Source of the DNA: Torymus aiolomorphi
Lineage: Eukaryota > Arthropoda > Insecta > Hymenoptera > Torymidae
Length of the DNA stretch: 64,000 nt
NCBI GenBank assembly: GCA_036365515.1
Contig: CM070877.1
Span: 72,848,022-72,912,021 of the forward strand
Direction: 5' to 3'
Below the pieces are notes generated by a model. The model saw only the letters and a program-made list of their open reading frames with translations. It made no database searches and was not told the DNA's origin. Both the position numbers and the translations under genes were made by a program. Each line of letters starts with the position of its first letter. Position 1 is the stretch's first letter. Below are positions 48,418-61,150 of this stretch, one piece after another.

Positions 48418-49110
48418 TTTTAAATCCAGATTTTTCTGATTCAACCAAATTATATTTCTGATTACTAATAAATAATTATTCGATTCTAAAAATACATGTA
48501 TTAAAAGTAACAAAATATTTTATCAATGTAAATTGGTATTAGCACGAATGTCCAAAAATTAAAACTATTAAAACTATTAAATGAATAATTAAAAACTATT
48601 AAAACTATTAAATGAATAATTATTTTAAAAAGTGAGCTGTTTAAGATTATTTTTAATAAATATTTATTATGTCAGTGTATTTATGTAATTTAAAATAATT
48701 TTTAGATTCAATGTAATAAATATTTACTTATATTTAGAAATAATTTTTATGAGACATTTAATAACATTTTTATAATAATAAAGCATTTATTGCAAATAAG
48801 TACACAGATTACTCAGTAATTGTTTCGGTTGAGAAAATATTTACTTAATAGATCTTCTGAAATAATTATAATGAGAAAATATTTCAGAAATTCAACTAAA
48901 ATGTATTAAAATCAAAAAAAGTATGTCTTGAAATAGTACTATTTAAATATTTATTTAAATTAACAAAATATATATGTAATGATCTAAGTTGTTAATCGTA
49001 TTCACGATTTTACTCCCCATTGCAGAAATGATGATAATGTTTTTAGTCAATTCTGACTAGATCCGTTGGGAGCGAGGAAGAAAATAAATCTCCCACGATG
49101 TTTAAAGTTT

Positions 49111-49148
49111 GCGACGTTTCGTCGACGGATTTGTCGACCTCTTCAGGC
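49111..49148 (-). ncRNA. Hammerhead-like motif (minus-strand arm)
   Basis: Exact mirror of the motif at 49180-49217, because the inverted repeat covers it completely. Confidence 0.6.
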
Positions 49149-49179
49149 TTGTTTATCTCGCAAAGATTCATCTTTTGAC

Positions 49180-49217
49180 GCCTGAAGAGGTCGACAAATC
49201 CGTCGACGAAACGTCGC
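49180..49217 (+). ncRNA. Hammerhead-like motif (plus-strand arm)
   Basis: Core CTGAAGA (49182-49188; the seventh hammerhead core position may be any base), stem II GTCGAC/GTCGAC (49190-49195 and 49202-49207) with a 6-nt loop, GAAA (49208-49211), AC/GT as minimal stem III, and GTC cleavage triplet (49213-49215). Stem I is only a clear GC/GC pair. One extra G lies before stem II, as in the 1480-1522 motif. Confidence 0.6.
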
Positions 49218-49723
49218 AAACTTTAAACATCGTGGGAGATTTATTTTCTTTCTCGCTCCCAACGGATCTAGTCAGAATTGACTAAAAACATTATCATATA
49301 TATGTAATGATTGCGATTTTACTTTTAAATCCAGATATTTCTAATTCAACACAATTATGTTTCTGAGTACTAATAAATAATTGTTCGTTTCTCAAAATAC
49401 ATGTATTAAAAGTAATGAAATATTTTATCAATGTAAATTGGTATTAGCACGAATGTGCAAAAATATTTATTACTATTGAAATCATAATTATTATTATTAA
49501 ATGAATAATTATTTAAAAAGTGAGCTGTATACGATTATTTTTAATAAATATTTATTATGTCAGTGCATTTATGTAATTTAAAATAATTTTTTGATTCAAT
49601 GAAATAAATATTTAATTATATTTAGAAATTAATTTTATCAGGTATAGTTAATAAAAATATTGTTTTCACAAATTGTTTATTTCAACGTAATAAATTTTCT
49701 ACTTTATTAATTAAATATTCTGT

Positions 49724-50732
49724 TGTAACGGGAGGCCTGGGGAAATCTTTTGTAATTCCGCGAACCGAACCCTAGAACACGGTGCCGTCGAGTGCTACTT
49801 CTACGACGAGTACTCGGGGTTGATGTTCTCTGGATCCCTGTCTACAAATCTCGAGTTCACGATTGAACTCGACTTTTCCGTGTGCCGGAAAGGGTTAATA
49901 CTCGCGCTAGCTAGACGCGAGGCACGGCCACTCAGAATGATCATCGTCTTGGTTCGACGATCCCGCGGAGGCGGCGGTATCCGGGAGAAGGTTAGGTGAA
50001 GGTTAATAAATAACGAGTGGTCTTGGTTACATTCAAAACTATAACAAGATCTATTCTAATTTATCCTATACAAAATACGCGTCGCGTTGCGCGTTGACAA
50101 GAAGGCGGGGGATCCGCCGCTCGGCGCGGGCGGATCGATGTGATTGTTTTTCGCTGGGCCGGCGATCAAGACACCGGCCGCTCGCCGCTGCGCGCCGAAA
50201 ATACAAATCAATCGCTGCGCGGAAAATAGGCGAAGAGTCTTACCGGGAGGGGAGTGCACTCCCCTCGTCGCTCGCTCACGAGTCCGCTCCTGCATCAGGC
50301 CTTATCCTCCGGTCGACTTCGGAGTTTTCAGGCCGAGTCCTAACGTGCAGCGTTCACCTACAGACGCTTCGGACCCCAGGAGTGGCTCGGATTGCTCACG
50401 TGCGCTGCTCTTCGTGGTCGGTACGTGTACGGGCGCTGCTCTGCTCCGGTGAGGACGCACGATACCGTTTTCTTCGCGGACGATCAAATTAACTCGCGTA
50501 CGCGCGGTTTGACAGCCCGAGAGAATCTGATTCAAAAAGAATCGGGGGCGACTTAGCAACGGTCAAAGTCGCGCCTGCCCCGCGCGTAGCTAACGCGAAT
50601 GCATCGTCCGAGCGATGTCAATACTCGCTCGAGATATACGAATTCGCGGGAACGAGAGCCTAACGGGTTCGATAGAATACGGAGGACCGAGATGCTTATC
50701 TTCTCCGTATTTTATCTTGGAACCTCGTTATA
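49724..50732 (-). repeat. 3' LTR of copy B (long form)
   Basis: Aligns along its whole length with the 3' LTR of copy A, including the segment missing from both 5' LTRs (49724-50060). It contains the CCCTAGAACACGGTGCCG word shared with the solo LTR at 39782. Confidence 0.9.
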
Positions 50733-50800
50733 CCCCTCTCCCAGACGTTGCGTAGCGGGAGAGAAGCAACTCGATACTGAGGCTCTCGTTCGATTCGACT

Positions 50801-52769
50801 TTACGTCGTCGTCGGCGGCAGAGACGACAGTTCCGGATACGCGAGGATCCGCTCGTGTACTAAACGGCTGATCAGACGATCCACGTCGAGGGATCGTCCG
50901 CACGCACACGGTGGGTCACTCATCACCGTAATTCCGCTGAATTCCAACGGCGGTCGAGACCAATCCCAAGACGATTGATGGACCGGAGACTGTTGGCACT
51001 TCTGGCGCTGGGGCTCCGGTCGACAACTGCCGTCATTCCTCCAAGGTTGACTTGGCAGATCATCTCGTCTTCTTCTTGTCTTCGTCTTCGGGCCCTCTTT
51101 CCGCTCCGGGCAGGCCCAGTGAAGGTGCGTTGGTGACCTACACGTCCAACACAATTTTCTGGTTGGACTCGGTGGTGGGGAGTTATATGCTCCGAGCGCG
51201 TTCCTCGATCTTGACGAGCGGTATACTCGACTATCCAACCCCTGCTGGATATACCGCTGTTTGGGACGTCGAGAGGCTACCGTCGTCCAAGTATTCGAAC
51301 CTGTTCCTTGATTCGAACCCAGTCCACTCGAGGGTTTTCTGCCTTTATCTCTTTTGGATAACTTTGGAGGTCGTTGCATGGCCGCTGCATACGCCTCTTT
51401 TTTCCCTGTCGAGCTGAACTTTTGAAGACTTCGGGACGACTTCTTGTTGTCTTTAGTCCCTAGGTCCGATCGAGGTTGCTTTGCAGAGTGTTTGGCTGCA
51501 CCTGCGGCTCGTTTCTTATTAGGCGCAGCGGAATTATGAAGTGACGACATTTGCGCGCGTAGCTGGCGCAACTCGTCGTGCAGTCGCCTCACTTCTTCGC
51601 TTAGGCGCCTAACTTTCTCCTCCTCCAATTTACGCGTCTGATTACATTCGCATTTGCAAGGACGCTCGCCTTCTGCTTGCGTCGATACGTCGCGAAATTG
51701 CGAAGTAATCAGCGTTCGGTCCACCGGTTGTGCCGTCCCCAGACTATCGATCTCTTCCTCGTTGCTCCTTGGAAGGCTTGTCTGCTCTTCGTCTTCAGGA
51801 GTCTTTGAATGAGTAATACAGCCGTCCGATGCCGATATATTCCATAAACGGGCCATATCAGACGCTTCGGACAGGGGGAAGCTTGGAAAATCTCCCTTCC
51901 CCCAGGCTGCATTTACTCCGTCGTCTTGGGCTTGGGAGTATTCAGCACAGCCGTTCGGTGCCCTCAGGCAGTCTGTATACGCCAAGCGACGTGAAGTATC
52001 AGACTTCTCGAACAGGGGGAAGCTTGGAGAATCTCCCCTTCCCCAGGCTGTGCTTACTCCGACGTCGATTTTGTGGATGGAAGCTGAAGATGATGGCGAT
52101 GGTGCGGTTGCTGCACAGCTGTCCGAAATCCATGTGCGGTCTGCATTCCCCTCGCGACTCGCGTCCTCGGATTCTTCGGACTGGAAGGAGATCGGGGAAT
52201 CTCCCCTCCCCCAAGCTGTGCTGCACCTTAGGTGCACCTGGACATCACCCGGTCCTCCCGCTGGAGATAAAGTGCTCCGTGGTGACGTAAGAGCCTCGTG
52301 TCTTACGTCAGGAGGACTGCCTGCTATTTGGTTCCTCATCTGCAAGACATGTGTCTTTATGGAACTCAGCAAGTTGTTGTCGACTGCTTTGTTCGACGCC
52401 AATTGCTGAAACAGGCTGTGGGTTGAGGGATCGGCAATTCGGTTCACTTCTGGAGCGCCGCTTGTATTGAGGGATCGGCAATTCGGTTCACTTCTGGAGC
52501 GACGCTTGTCGTCGTGTTGACGAACTTATTCCTGCAATCGAGCCTCCTTGTGAACTGCTCGTAATCACTTCCACTTATTTCTTGTGTGAAGTGGGGTGGG
52601 TTTTAACTTCCCATTAGCCATTGAGCGATTCGCTTAGAATCCCCCTCGAGATGTCCGGTGCTTCTTAAATCTAGAGCTATATTTGCTTCTATTACAGCTT
52701 CAAAGCTCAGCTCTAAATTTTTGCGCCAATGCTCCTATCGGCTAGTTCTTCTGGGGTCGATGATTCCAT
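50801..52769 (-). pseudogene. Gag-like protein of copy B
   Basis: The main frame is open for 548 codons (50801-52447). Homology with copy A extends upstream to ATG at 52769, but this N-terminal part has stops and a local duplication of about 42 bases containing AAGTGAACCGAATTGCC (52428-52500). The intact part has three spaced AWGRGD/AWGKGD repeats, a coiled coil (RKLEEEKVRRLSEEVRRLH), a basic region, a zinc knuckle CWTCRSPTHLHWAC and a DPPCACGRSLDVD tail. This copy is the better reference for the family because it lacks copy A's internal frameshifts. Confidence 0.85.
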
Positions 52770-53516
52770 CTTGCGAAGCTAGACCGATTATATAAAAAAT
52801 TTGGTGACGAATTGTGTGTGTATGCGCAACTAACTGCTGAGATTCTCTCTCTAATTGGCCGTCTGTTACGCAAATTACAATGTTAGAATTCTAACTACCA
52901 CACACAATTGTCCCAAGCTGCTCGAGAATGACGTATCTCGATGCAGCTAGCTAGGAAGAGAGCGTGGCTATTCCAAAAAAAAATTCGCGACGATAACGAT
53001 TTAAATAATTCCCGCAACCAAAAAAAAAGCATGAAAGTATTCTCACTTTCGACCGGCTGCAAGCACAGGCACGGTCAAACCAAAAAAAATCGCGTGAAAA
53101 TCGCTTTAAATCTCGCGTCAAAAAAAGGAATTTAATTCTCGCGACATATGACGACGAAAACAACGATAATCGTCGTTTAAATGCTCTCGCCCTGGCTTTA
53201 CAGCAGTTTAAAAGGCTCGGGCTAAGTATACACAATACTACCCGAGCATAAACATAAACACACACAAAAACAAGCAATCGGCTGTTTTGTGTTTATGTTT
53301 GAATGCGCGTCGCGAGCCTTCTTGTCTGTTTGTTTACGCCCGGCACCTCAACTTGGCGAGTTTAAATCACTGCGCCTATCAGCTGTACCGGCATATGGCC
53401 ATTGGCCGTCAGCTGAATAGTCGGGTGCAGTGATTCGCGCCCGGGCGAATTTAAACGAAACGCGATTTGAATAGGCCGGTCTCGAACGTACCGGCCGCTA
53501 ACATTCTCCTTAAACC

Positions 53517-53535
53517 CAACACGTTAGGGCGCCAT
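53517..53535 (-). promoter_or_regulatory. Primer binding site candidate, copy B
   Basis: Minus strand TGGCGCCCTAACGTGTTGG directly inside the 5' LTR, identical to copy A. Confidence 0.7.
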
Positions 53536-53536
53536 T

Positions 53537-54124
53537 TGTAACGGATGAGTGAAAAAAACGCACCACCGGCCACTCGCCGCTGCGAGTCGAAGATACTCAA
53601 ATAAATCGCTCCGCGGGAAGTACAAAGAGGCTTACCGGGAGAGGAGTGCACTCCTCTCGTCGCTCGCTCACGAATCCGCTCCTGCGTCAGGCCTTATCCT
53701 CCGGTCGACTTCGGAGTGTTCAGGCCGAGCCCTAACGTCCAGCGTTCACCTACAGACGCTTCGGACCCCAGGAGTGGCTCGGATTGCTCACGTGCGCTGC
53801 TCTTCGTGGTCGGTACGTGTACGGGCGCTGCTCTGCACTGGTGAGGACGCACGATACCGTTTCCTTCGCGGACGATCAAATTAACTCGCGTACGCGCGGT
53901 TTGACAGCCCGAGAGAATCTGATTCAAAAAGAATCGGGCGCGACTTAGCAACGGTCAAAGTCGCGCCTGCCCCGCGCGTAGCTAACGCGAATACATCGTC
54001 CGAGCGATGTCAATACTCGCTCGAAATATACGAATTCGCGGGAACGAGAGCCTAACGGGTTCGATAGAATACGGAGGACCGAGATGCTTATCTTCTCCGT
54101 ATTTTATCTTGGAACCTCGTTATA
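53537..54124 (-). repeat. 5' LTR of copy B (short form)
   Basis: Minus strand begins TATAACGAGGTTCC and ends GTTTTTTTCACTCATCCGTTACA-like sequence (plus 53537-53560). It lacks over 400 bases that the 3' LTR has, with a breakpoint about 110 bases earlier than in copy A. Confidence 0.9.
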
Positions 54125-54128
54125 CTGT

Positions 54129-54828
54129 AAAATTTAATAAATATTTATCAATTTTAATCATCCGTATACAAGTAAATGATCAATCATTTTGAAATACGTA
54201 TTTGGTATGTTATAATAAATTAGTTATGAATTTTAAGTAATTATTTATTAGAATGTATTTATTTCTTTTAAATAAATTGGTTTATTGTATTTAAAAAACT
54301 CATTTATGTAATTTTAGCAAATGATAAATTTAATTTTATTAAAGCTTTAGTTATTTTTAATAAATTTTATTTTTACTAAATGATCGAGATTTTCTAATAA
54401 ATATTTATTAAAGTTGAATATTTAGTATTTATTTCAAGAACATATTTATTTAAATTGACTGAATGGAATTCAAATAAATTTATTTAGTTGAATTTACGAA
54501 ATTCTTTTTTCAGTGTATTAAAAAATTATTAATTATTAATTATCATCATTCATAATAATAATTTAATTATTAAATTTTCCTTAAATTATTTTAAAAATTT
54601 TTACTTTTATTCATTTTATCGAGATCCTTAAAAAATATTCAAATTTAAAACTTTTGTTAATAACAATACTCTACTATACTATGTAATAATTTTACTGATA
54701 ATTTATACTATAATAAACAGTGATAACGTTTTTACACTATGTAATTATTATTTTCTCTTATAAAGTTGTGAAATCTATAAAAAAAACTTTTTACAAAAGT
54801 TTAAACTAAAGCAAGCATTATAGTCTCA

Positions 54829-54907
<79 letters not shown>

Positions 54908-56324
54908 TCTCTCGCTCTCTCTCTCTCTCTCTTTTCCCCTTTCTCCTTGTACAAATAGTATTGCTACTAATACCTTCTACGAAAGTATAATATAAGGCAA
55001 GTATCTAAGTTTTTTCTGTATAATCTTTAAAATAATAATATTTATGATTTTTTAAAAGAAATCAAATAAATACTAGTGTAATAGTCTTTTATTTCTTTGA
55101 GTCAATGTATGCTCAACAAATTGTATGTAAGTACATTGACATTGTTCACTGCAAGTCAAACAAACTAAAGTTGTGAAATCTATCTTAATAGTTAAGTAAT
55201 GCAAACAACTCTTCGAAACCATCACTGTATGACTGTTCTCAGAAATTTATTCAAATGTATTCATCCTTCTATACAAATTAAATACAAGAAAGTACTCAAA
55301 TCAATTTATTCTAGTCAAGTATCGACATAAAACTTTTTGTACCTCGGATGTAAAATTACATATTGCGGCCTCGTTGTAACTTGAAGATTATTCAGCCAGT
55401 GGGCATAAAGTCCTCCTTAACGCCCAAGAGTCGCAATAGCTCACAGTACTTCTACAAAACTCTATTGAACCTACGCACTTTACGTACGCGTAGGCGAAAA
55501 TTATTTTAATTATATAACTATATTGTATAACGCCTCCTTTTTATTTTAAAAATTCATAAGAATTTTTTCAAATATTTACAAAAAGCCAAAGCCTATATAA
55601 AAAAATTACATAGTTACCACCACATACTATTGAAACAAATTCTATAACATTACGCATCTTGGGAGGACAAGAGAAGTCTAGAGATGCTCTAGCAAGGGAT
55701 GGTCCTGTGATATCCCATACATACTTGGCGGGCCCGACGGTTGGTAGTTTACCGGTGAGCTATTTAAATGTAGAATATAAATTTTTGCATCAATTCACGA
55801 ACAATGTTTATCTATATAAGTTCACTATAAATTATTCAATTAGCTCCAATTTTTAATTCATACCATTTACATTCCAATACATTTCTAGAATCATGATTAA
55901 CTTTCATTACTAGATAATTTTTTCTTGGGTCCGACTTTTTTCTGAAGAGGATAAAATAAAAAATTCATATAAATTTATAGTGTACTCAAAAGATCTTTAT
56001 ATTTTAATAACCATGCCTTGTATAAGTAATCTATGTCTTATATCCTATTGCACTGCTTCTTAAAAATAGAATGATAGATTCACGGACCAGGATTTAATTT
56101 GTAGAAGAAGTCCATTTATACGTTTTAACTGATCTTTTCATGAAATATCTGAATATGAAGATCTTTTTACGAATTTTACGAATTTTATGAATAAGAAATG
56201 ACAAACGCATAGCAAAATAAAATAAAATAAGTATAACAAAGAAATAACATAATAATAGAGGTATAACGATCGCAACAAACAATTATGATAAAATAGCAAA
56301 CAGTGAAGAGTAAATACAAATCAG
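54129..56324. other. AT-rich spacer with CT microsatellite
   Basis: 54129-54540 belongs to the AATAAATATTTATT repeat family and ends near TTTTTTCAGTG. A (CT)n tract of about 50 units is at 54832-54932. 55000-56324 has no ORF of note and no recognisable repeat; 55650-55760 is slightly GC-richer without a product. Confidence 0.5.
54832..54932. repeat. (CT)n microsatellite
   Basis: About 50 CT units with two interruptions. Confidence 0.97.
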
Positions 56325-56448
56325 CTGAGCAGGCGAGAGCTCACTCGCTTAGAGTCGCGGACGCGGGAGAGCACCGGGTCTTGATGGTCGATAGAGCAGC
56401 GATGTCGGCAGGCCCTCATCCTTGACTTGCTTAGCCCAGTCAGCGACA

Positions 56449-59330
56449 TCACGCTCGAAGAGCGTTGCTTCGCAGCGTGCGTTTGAACGAGAGGGCATTC
56501 GCCCGGGCGAAGTCAGTGGCTCGAAGCGAGTTGAGGATTCTCATGGTCTCAGGGGCGAACGCATGTTTGTACGCCTCCGTACGCGGTGTCGGGTAGTCGA
56601 ATGGCTGCGGCAGATTGCGCTCCGAGCGGCGAACGTCGCGGTCAACGCTTACCCTGCAGTTGAATCGCTCGGTGAGGTAGGGTGGATATGCATCCGCTAA
56701 TACTGTAAAAGCTTGGAGGCACATAAAGTATTCACGCCGTCTAACTGCAGAAAGCCAGCCGAGACCGAGCCTATAAGGGGTGACGTGGCCGCAGAAAGGG
56801 ATATTTCCAGTTGCATAACGAACGCAAGCCTTGAGAGTTGTTTCAAGCTTCTCCACTCGTGTCTTGTCCAGATGGTGATACACAGGGCGGACGTAGTCGA
56901 AGCACGGGAATACTAGGCTCTCAACACGGTGCTGGCGTAAATCCCTGGTTATGACATGCCGGAAGAAGAGGAGTGAGTAGATATGCCGTATACCTTACGC
57001 GGTACACGCTTCGCTTGTACCTGCCAGTCCAGCGTGCGGGTGAAGGTCACACCCAGATTCTGTGCTTCGTTAACGTACGGCAATGTGTGACCGTCGATAG
57101 CTATGTGCGGTATGGCTCGAAGATCAAGCAGGGTGGTGTAGAGCACGCTGCCAATGATCATTACCTTAGTTTTGTTCAGGTTCAGGAGGAGGCCGCTTGA
57201 CCTAGTCCAGTCCGCGACCGCCTGGGCATCACGGCTGATCTGGGCAAACGCCTGTTCGAAATTCGCGAGGTGGAAGTGCAGGCAGAGCTGTGTGTCATCC
57301 GCAAATATCATGACTTTGGCGAATCGTATGGCAGCCGGGAGGTCATTAATAAATATGGAGAACAGCAGGGGGCCTAGGACGCTGCCTTGCGGGACTCCTG
57401 AAGGTACACGCAGCCAGTCGGATATTTTACCAATGTCGTCGATGAACCACTTTAGGATACAACTTGAAACGTTGATGTTTCTTAGTTTTGCTAGCAAGAT
57501 GGTGTGTGGTATCGTGTCGAATGCTTTGGTGAAGTCAAATAATATTACGAAGGTCATCATCCTGTCATCAATGGCCTGGCGCACGTCGTCGAAGACGTCC
57601 AGCAGTGCAGTCTGGGTACTGTGGCCTCAACGGAAGCCTGCCTTTCGCGGGTGGAGAATGCTATTGACTTACAAATACCCCTGGAGCTGGTGTGCACCAG
57701 GCGCTCGAGCACTTTGGACAGCTCTGGTAGCTGTGCAATAGGTCGTGTATCCGAGGGCTGGTAAATTTAGATTTCACCAGGGGCCAGATTAGTGCCCTCT
57801 TCCAGTCCGAGGGGAAGGTTGCATTTGCTAGCGACGAATTGAACCGCGACGTTGCATGCTGAAGGATTGCTTGCGAGGTCAGCTTCAGCATAGGCGCTGA
57901 CAGTCCGTCGTGTCCTGAGGCCTTGGAGGTCGCGCGCCGAATTACATCAGCCACCTCGCGTTCGGTAACTGGGCGAAAGTCAAAGCGACAGTTCAACTGG
58001 TCGTTGAGAGGATGGTTGATGGCCATTTCGAGGTCAGGCGCGGCGAGCGGGCGGTTAACTGTGGCTGCGAAGAAGGTGTTCATGGTCGCGGCATCAAAAA
58101 GCAGAATCGGGAAGGGCAGTTTTGAGGCTGTTACGTGCAAGCGCCTAAGCTCACGCCGCTTCGCCTCAGCGATAGTCGCGCCAGCAAGGCGCGATGAGAT
58201 GTACTGGTTCTTGGCTCCATCGACGGCATTGCTGGTTTCGGAGCGAGAGATCTGAAGCGGGCTATGTCACCGGGCGCACCCGACGTACGAGCAGTCCTGT
58301 ACGCGCGATCACGTGTCCGCATAAGAGCTCTTATCTGAGGGCTGATCCATGGCTTGCGGCGCGAAGATAGCGATACGGACCGGAGGGGGACCATCGCATC
58401 AAACGCAGCTACTATGGCCTTGGTGAGTGCACGCTTATTTGCATCAACGTCGGCAGGGCAGGGCCCTAGTACAAGCTCGGAGGTGGGAGTAGTGGCAATG
58501 AAAGTATTCGGCAGAAAGGAGAAAAAAGATTGGGCTGGGGGGAGATGATGAAGTAGGCTCCGGTTTAGCTCCCCGCGATCGACTCTTTTGGTGTTACGAA
58601 GCTGGATCGTCTTGGCAGCCGCCGTTTATTTGGGGCAAGCGAGTGTGAGCTCTATAAAATCGTGCCCCGCGATGAAGGGTGCAGCAGACTTTGTATAAAC
58701 AAGTACGTTATTGTCGGTTTTGACAACGAAGAGATCGATCCAGGTATGGGAGTCACACCACAGCTGGTGATGGGTAGGGTCAGAGGGAACGAGTTGAAGG
58801 GAGTTCGAATCGAGGTAGTCCTGAAAACGAACAACGGCGGGAATAGAGGGAGTGACCACATTGACATTAAAATCACCGGTTATGATAACTGAGTTAAAGT
58901 GCGGTAGATATGTGGCGAGACAAATAAAAAAGTGAAGTGGATAAGCAGCATGAGGCCTACAGTAGACGACGGCGATTAACAGTTTTAGCTGGTCGTGTTT
59001 GACCTCACAGATTATGAACTCCGGGATGTTATCGTAGTGCGGATCGGAGCTCGCAAGGATCGCGATGCTGAAACATTCACGGACGTAAAGGCCAACGCCT
59101 TCACCGCCCATTCCCTCTCTGTCAACGTGAAAAAAATTATATCCGTCTAAGCCAAGGTGCGAGTCACCAGCATGCGGGGCTTGCTTAGTCTCGGTAATCG
59201 CGAGCGAATCAAAGCGGAACTCAGCAATCTTGGTCTCAAGCAGGGCAAAGTGAGACGTGAATAGGCCGTTTACATTTATGTGGTCGACCGTAATTGCATC
59301 AGCGCTTACAGGGTTTGGGCTGCGGTTGCG
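56449..59330 (-). pseudogene. ORF2: AP-type endonuclease and reverse transcriptase
   Basis: Endonuclease starts HINVNGL (about 59280) with ITETK (the catalytic Glu), VVYCRPH, ITGDFNVNV, SHTWIDLFVV and AGHDFIELTL motifs (58626-59111), the APE fold used to nick target DNA. A linker KPWISPQIRALMRTRDRAYR follows (58131-58394). RT has TSKASGHDGLSAPMLK (57661-58140), FDFTKAFDTIPH, SGVPQGSVLGPLLFSIFIND, and the catalytic MIFADDTQLC (56949-57584). The C-terminal part (56449-56883) has the LPHFDYV-like KLETTLKACVRYATGN stretch. GHSTQTALL lies at about 57610 after an in-frame TGA. At least five frame breaks. Confidence 0.95.
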
Positions 59331-59336
59331 TGGGCG

Positions 59337-60564
59337 TCAGGACGGGGGTTTGGTCAGCGCATCGAGATCTGCTTCACTAAGGATTGGCAAAAGCGGGCCA
59401 TTTCTTGCCGGCCGCATAAAAACAGTAAGATTTTTAACAATGGGCCTCTGGTGGGCAAACGCTTTGTGCATCGCTGTTGCACGTTTCAGGAGTTTATGGA
59501 CTGGATCAGGCCACAATGCGTTAACGGATAGTTTTGCGGTGCCCCCAGCTCCGAAAATAGCTTGGCAGTCCAGGTCCCTCAAGCGCGGGGTCTTTCTTAG
59601 TATGTCATCCCGTACGGCGGGGCAAGCCAGCGTAAACACAAACGCGCGAAGCTGGACTGCTGGCGCAAGTAAGGCAGTGGCTGCTTGCTCGTTTTGTTCG
59701 ACGCGGGCTGACGGACTCCACATGCGCCAGCTGACGACGAGTGGCACGTGTTAATGGAGCTTGAGGGCAGCCAGGAGAGCGGCGGCAAGTTGCAGGGGCT
59801 CATGCTGTACATCCACGAATACCCCTCATCACTATCTCGCGTGAGTCCTCAAGCGTGTACCGGTAAAGTGCTTCTTGGTTGGAAACGACGATCCGCGCTA
59901 TATCAACTCGCACCCTGACCAAATCGGCGTCGTGCCGAGCACTTAAGGCCAACTGTCTTTGTTCAACCGCGCCGACGCGAGATGCAAGGTTGTTTAGCGC
60001 TTGCGTGTTCTCCGCCAGGACAACTGCATTAGCTCTATGCGACCTATTTAGCAGCTCATAGAAACACTGCATATACGGCGGGGCCTCTCTGAGCGCAGCT
60101 CTCATCGTCCCATCGGCGTCGAGCTCAGTGTTCGATGCAGTTATCGCGTTGTCCTGGTCCATTTTTTCCATGACTGCCGACGGGATCAGCAGCGCAGCGT
60201 CAGTAGGGCTCGGGCAGTACGCCTTTGGCACGGGCACAACGGATGGTGAAGGTGTTGAGGCGCGTCTCTTCGCAATGTGTTGGTTGGCTGTGAGCGTGGC
60301 CCGCTGCAGTGATTTACTGGGTGTAGGCATTGACGGCCGCGGGAGCGCGGCGCCGGACGAAGCTGCGAAGCCGTTTCCCCTGGCAGCAATGGTGGTACCG
60401 CTCGTAGCTGCACAGATGACGGTGCACGTACTGCAGTTCTGCGATGGGCTAGTCGCGGGCAGACACACGGCGTGGAAATAGCGCTGGCAGGTCCCACAAG
60501 CGGCAAGGGCCGGATCGTTTCGCACTATACGCTTGCTGCAGGCTGAGCACTGTCTCGAGTCCAT
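59337..60564 (-). pseudogene. ORF1 with PHD-type zinc finger and coiled-coil region
   Basis: Met at 60564. Residues 6-46 form a Cys/His cluster CSACSKRI...CGTCQRYFHAVC...CSTC, matching the C4-H-C3 pattern of a PHD finger. The middle is Ser/Pro/Ala-rich, then a helical region with repeated LNNLASRVGAVEQRQLALSA. After a frameshift near 59750-59800 the C-terminal part (59337-59747) resembles the ORF1 C-terminal domain of CR1-type elements (AFVFTLACPAVRDDIL...IFGAGGTAKLSVNAL). PHD-bearing ORF1 proteins are known from CR1-clade elements; the role in RNA or chromatin binding is inferred. Confidence 0.8.
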
Positions 60565-61150
60565 GCGGGCACTCGAGCACTCGAGCGAATACGCGCTTTA
60601 ATCAAATAGTACGGCAGTGGCGCGGAGGCACGCTTACTAGGCACGCACACCTGGTAAGCGGGTGGTCGGTACAGAAGGTCGCGGGTAACAGACCAAGCGC
60701 GCGCGCGACGCAGAACAGCAAGCGATGGGGGCGCTTGGCTCAAGCTGCGCGAGATGTGCGAAACGGGGATTAAAGCGCTGACTCACGTAAAGAAATGCGT
60801 GCTGCTAAAAAGCAGCTGATGAATGTTGTGGGAGAAGCAGCAGGCGGCGCGTAGCCGGGCTGCTCCTCACAGCTGACACCGAGCAGACAGCAAGCAGAAG
60901 CTGCAGAACAGGAGATGAGCTAACAGCAACCCTGTGCTGATGCAGTAAAAGCGGTGCAACTCGGTGGTTGAGCAGTGTAGCAGCGCAGCGGTGCGGCGGT
61001 GGCGCTTGGTGGTGGCAGCGGTGATGATGCAGACACATCAGTGTGGCAGAACTGCAGGCGACGACAGGGTGTGCAGCGCTTGATGCTCAGAACGATGGCT
61101 GTTTGGAGGTTAGGGCGTCGCTTGGTTGAGGAAAAGGTCCTCGGCTCATA

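Larger units (their letters stand above)
48984..49295. mobile_element. Small Penelope-like derived foldback insertion with two inverted hammerhead motifs
   Basis: A 117 bp inverted repeat (49032-49148 and 49180-49296) with a 31-base loop, in an insertion flanked by a 16 bp direct repeat ATATATATGTAATGAT (48968-48983, 49296-49311). Each arm carries a hammerhead-type core. Head-to-tail or inverted terminal duplications with hammerheads are known for Penelope-like elements; the link to that class is inference since no coding sequence is present. Confidence 0.7.
49724..54124 (-). mobile_element. Gag-only LTR retrotransposon, copy B
   Basis: 4401 bp with target duplication CTGT (49720-49723 and 54125-54128). 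On the minus strand: 588 bp 5' LTR (53537-54124), primer site, gag (50801-52769), polypurine tract GGGAGAGGGG, 1009 bp 3' LTR (49724-50732). No pol. Outer ends are TATAACGAGG and CCCGTTACA. Clearly the same family as copy A but an independent insertion, nested in the AT-rich repeat family. Confidence 0.9.
56325..61150 (-). mobile_element. CR1/Jockey-type non-LTR retrotransposon 1
   Basis: Minus-strand order is 5' region (60565-61150), ORF1 (59337-60564), ORF2 with AP endonuclease and RT (56449-59330), short 3' region. GC-rich throughout, with sharp changes to AT-rich DNA at both sides (about 56325 and 61150), which I used as edges. No target duplication or poly-A tail found. Both ORFs are broken. 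Confidence 0.9.
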
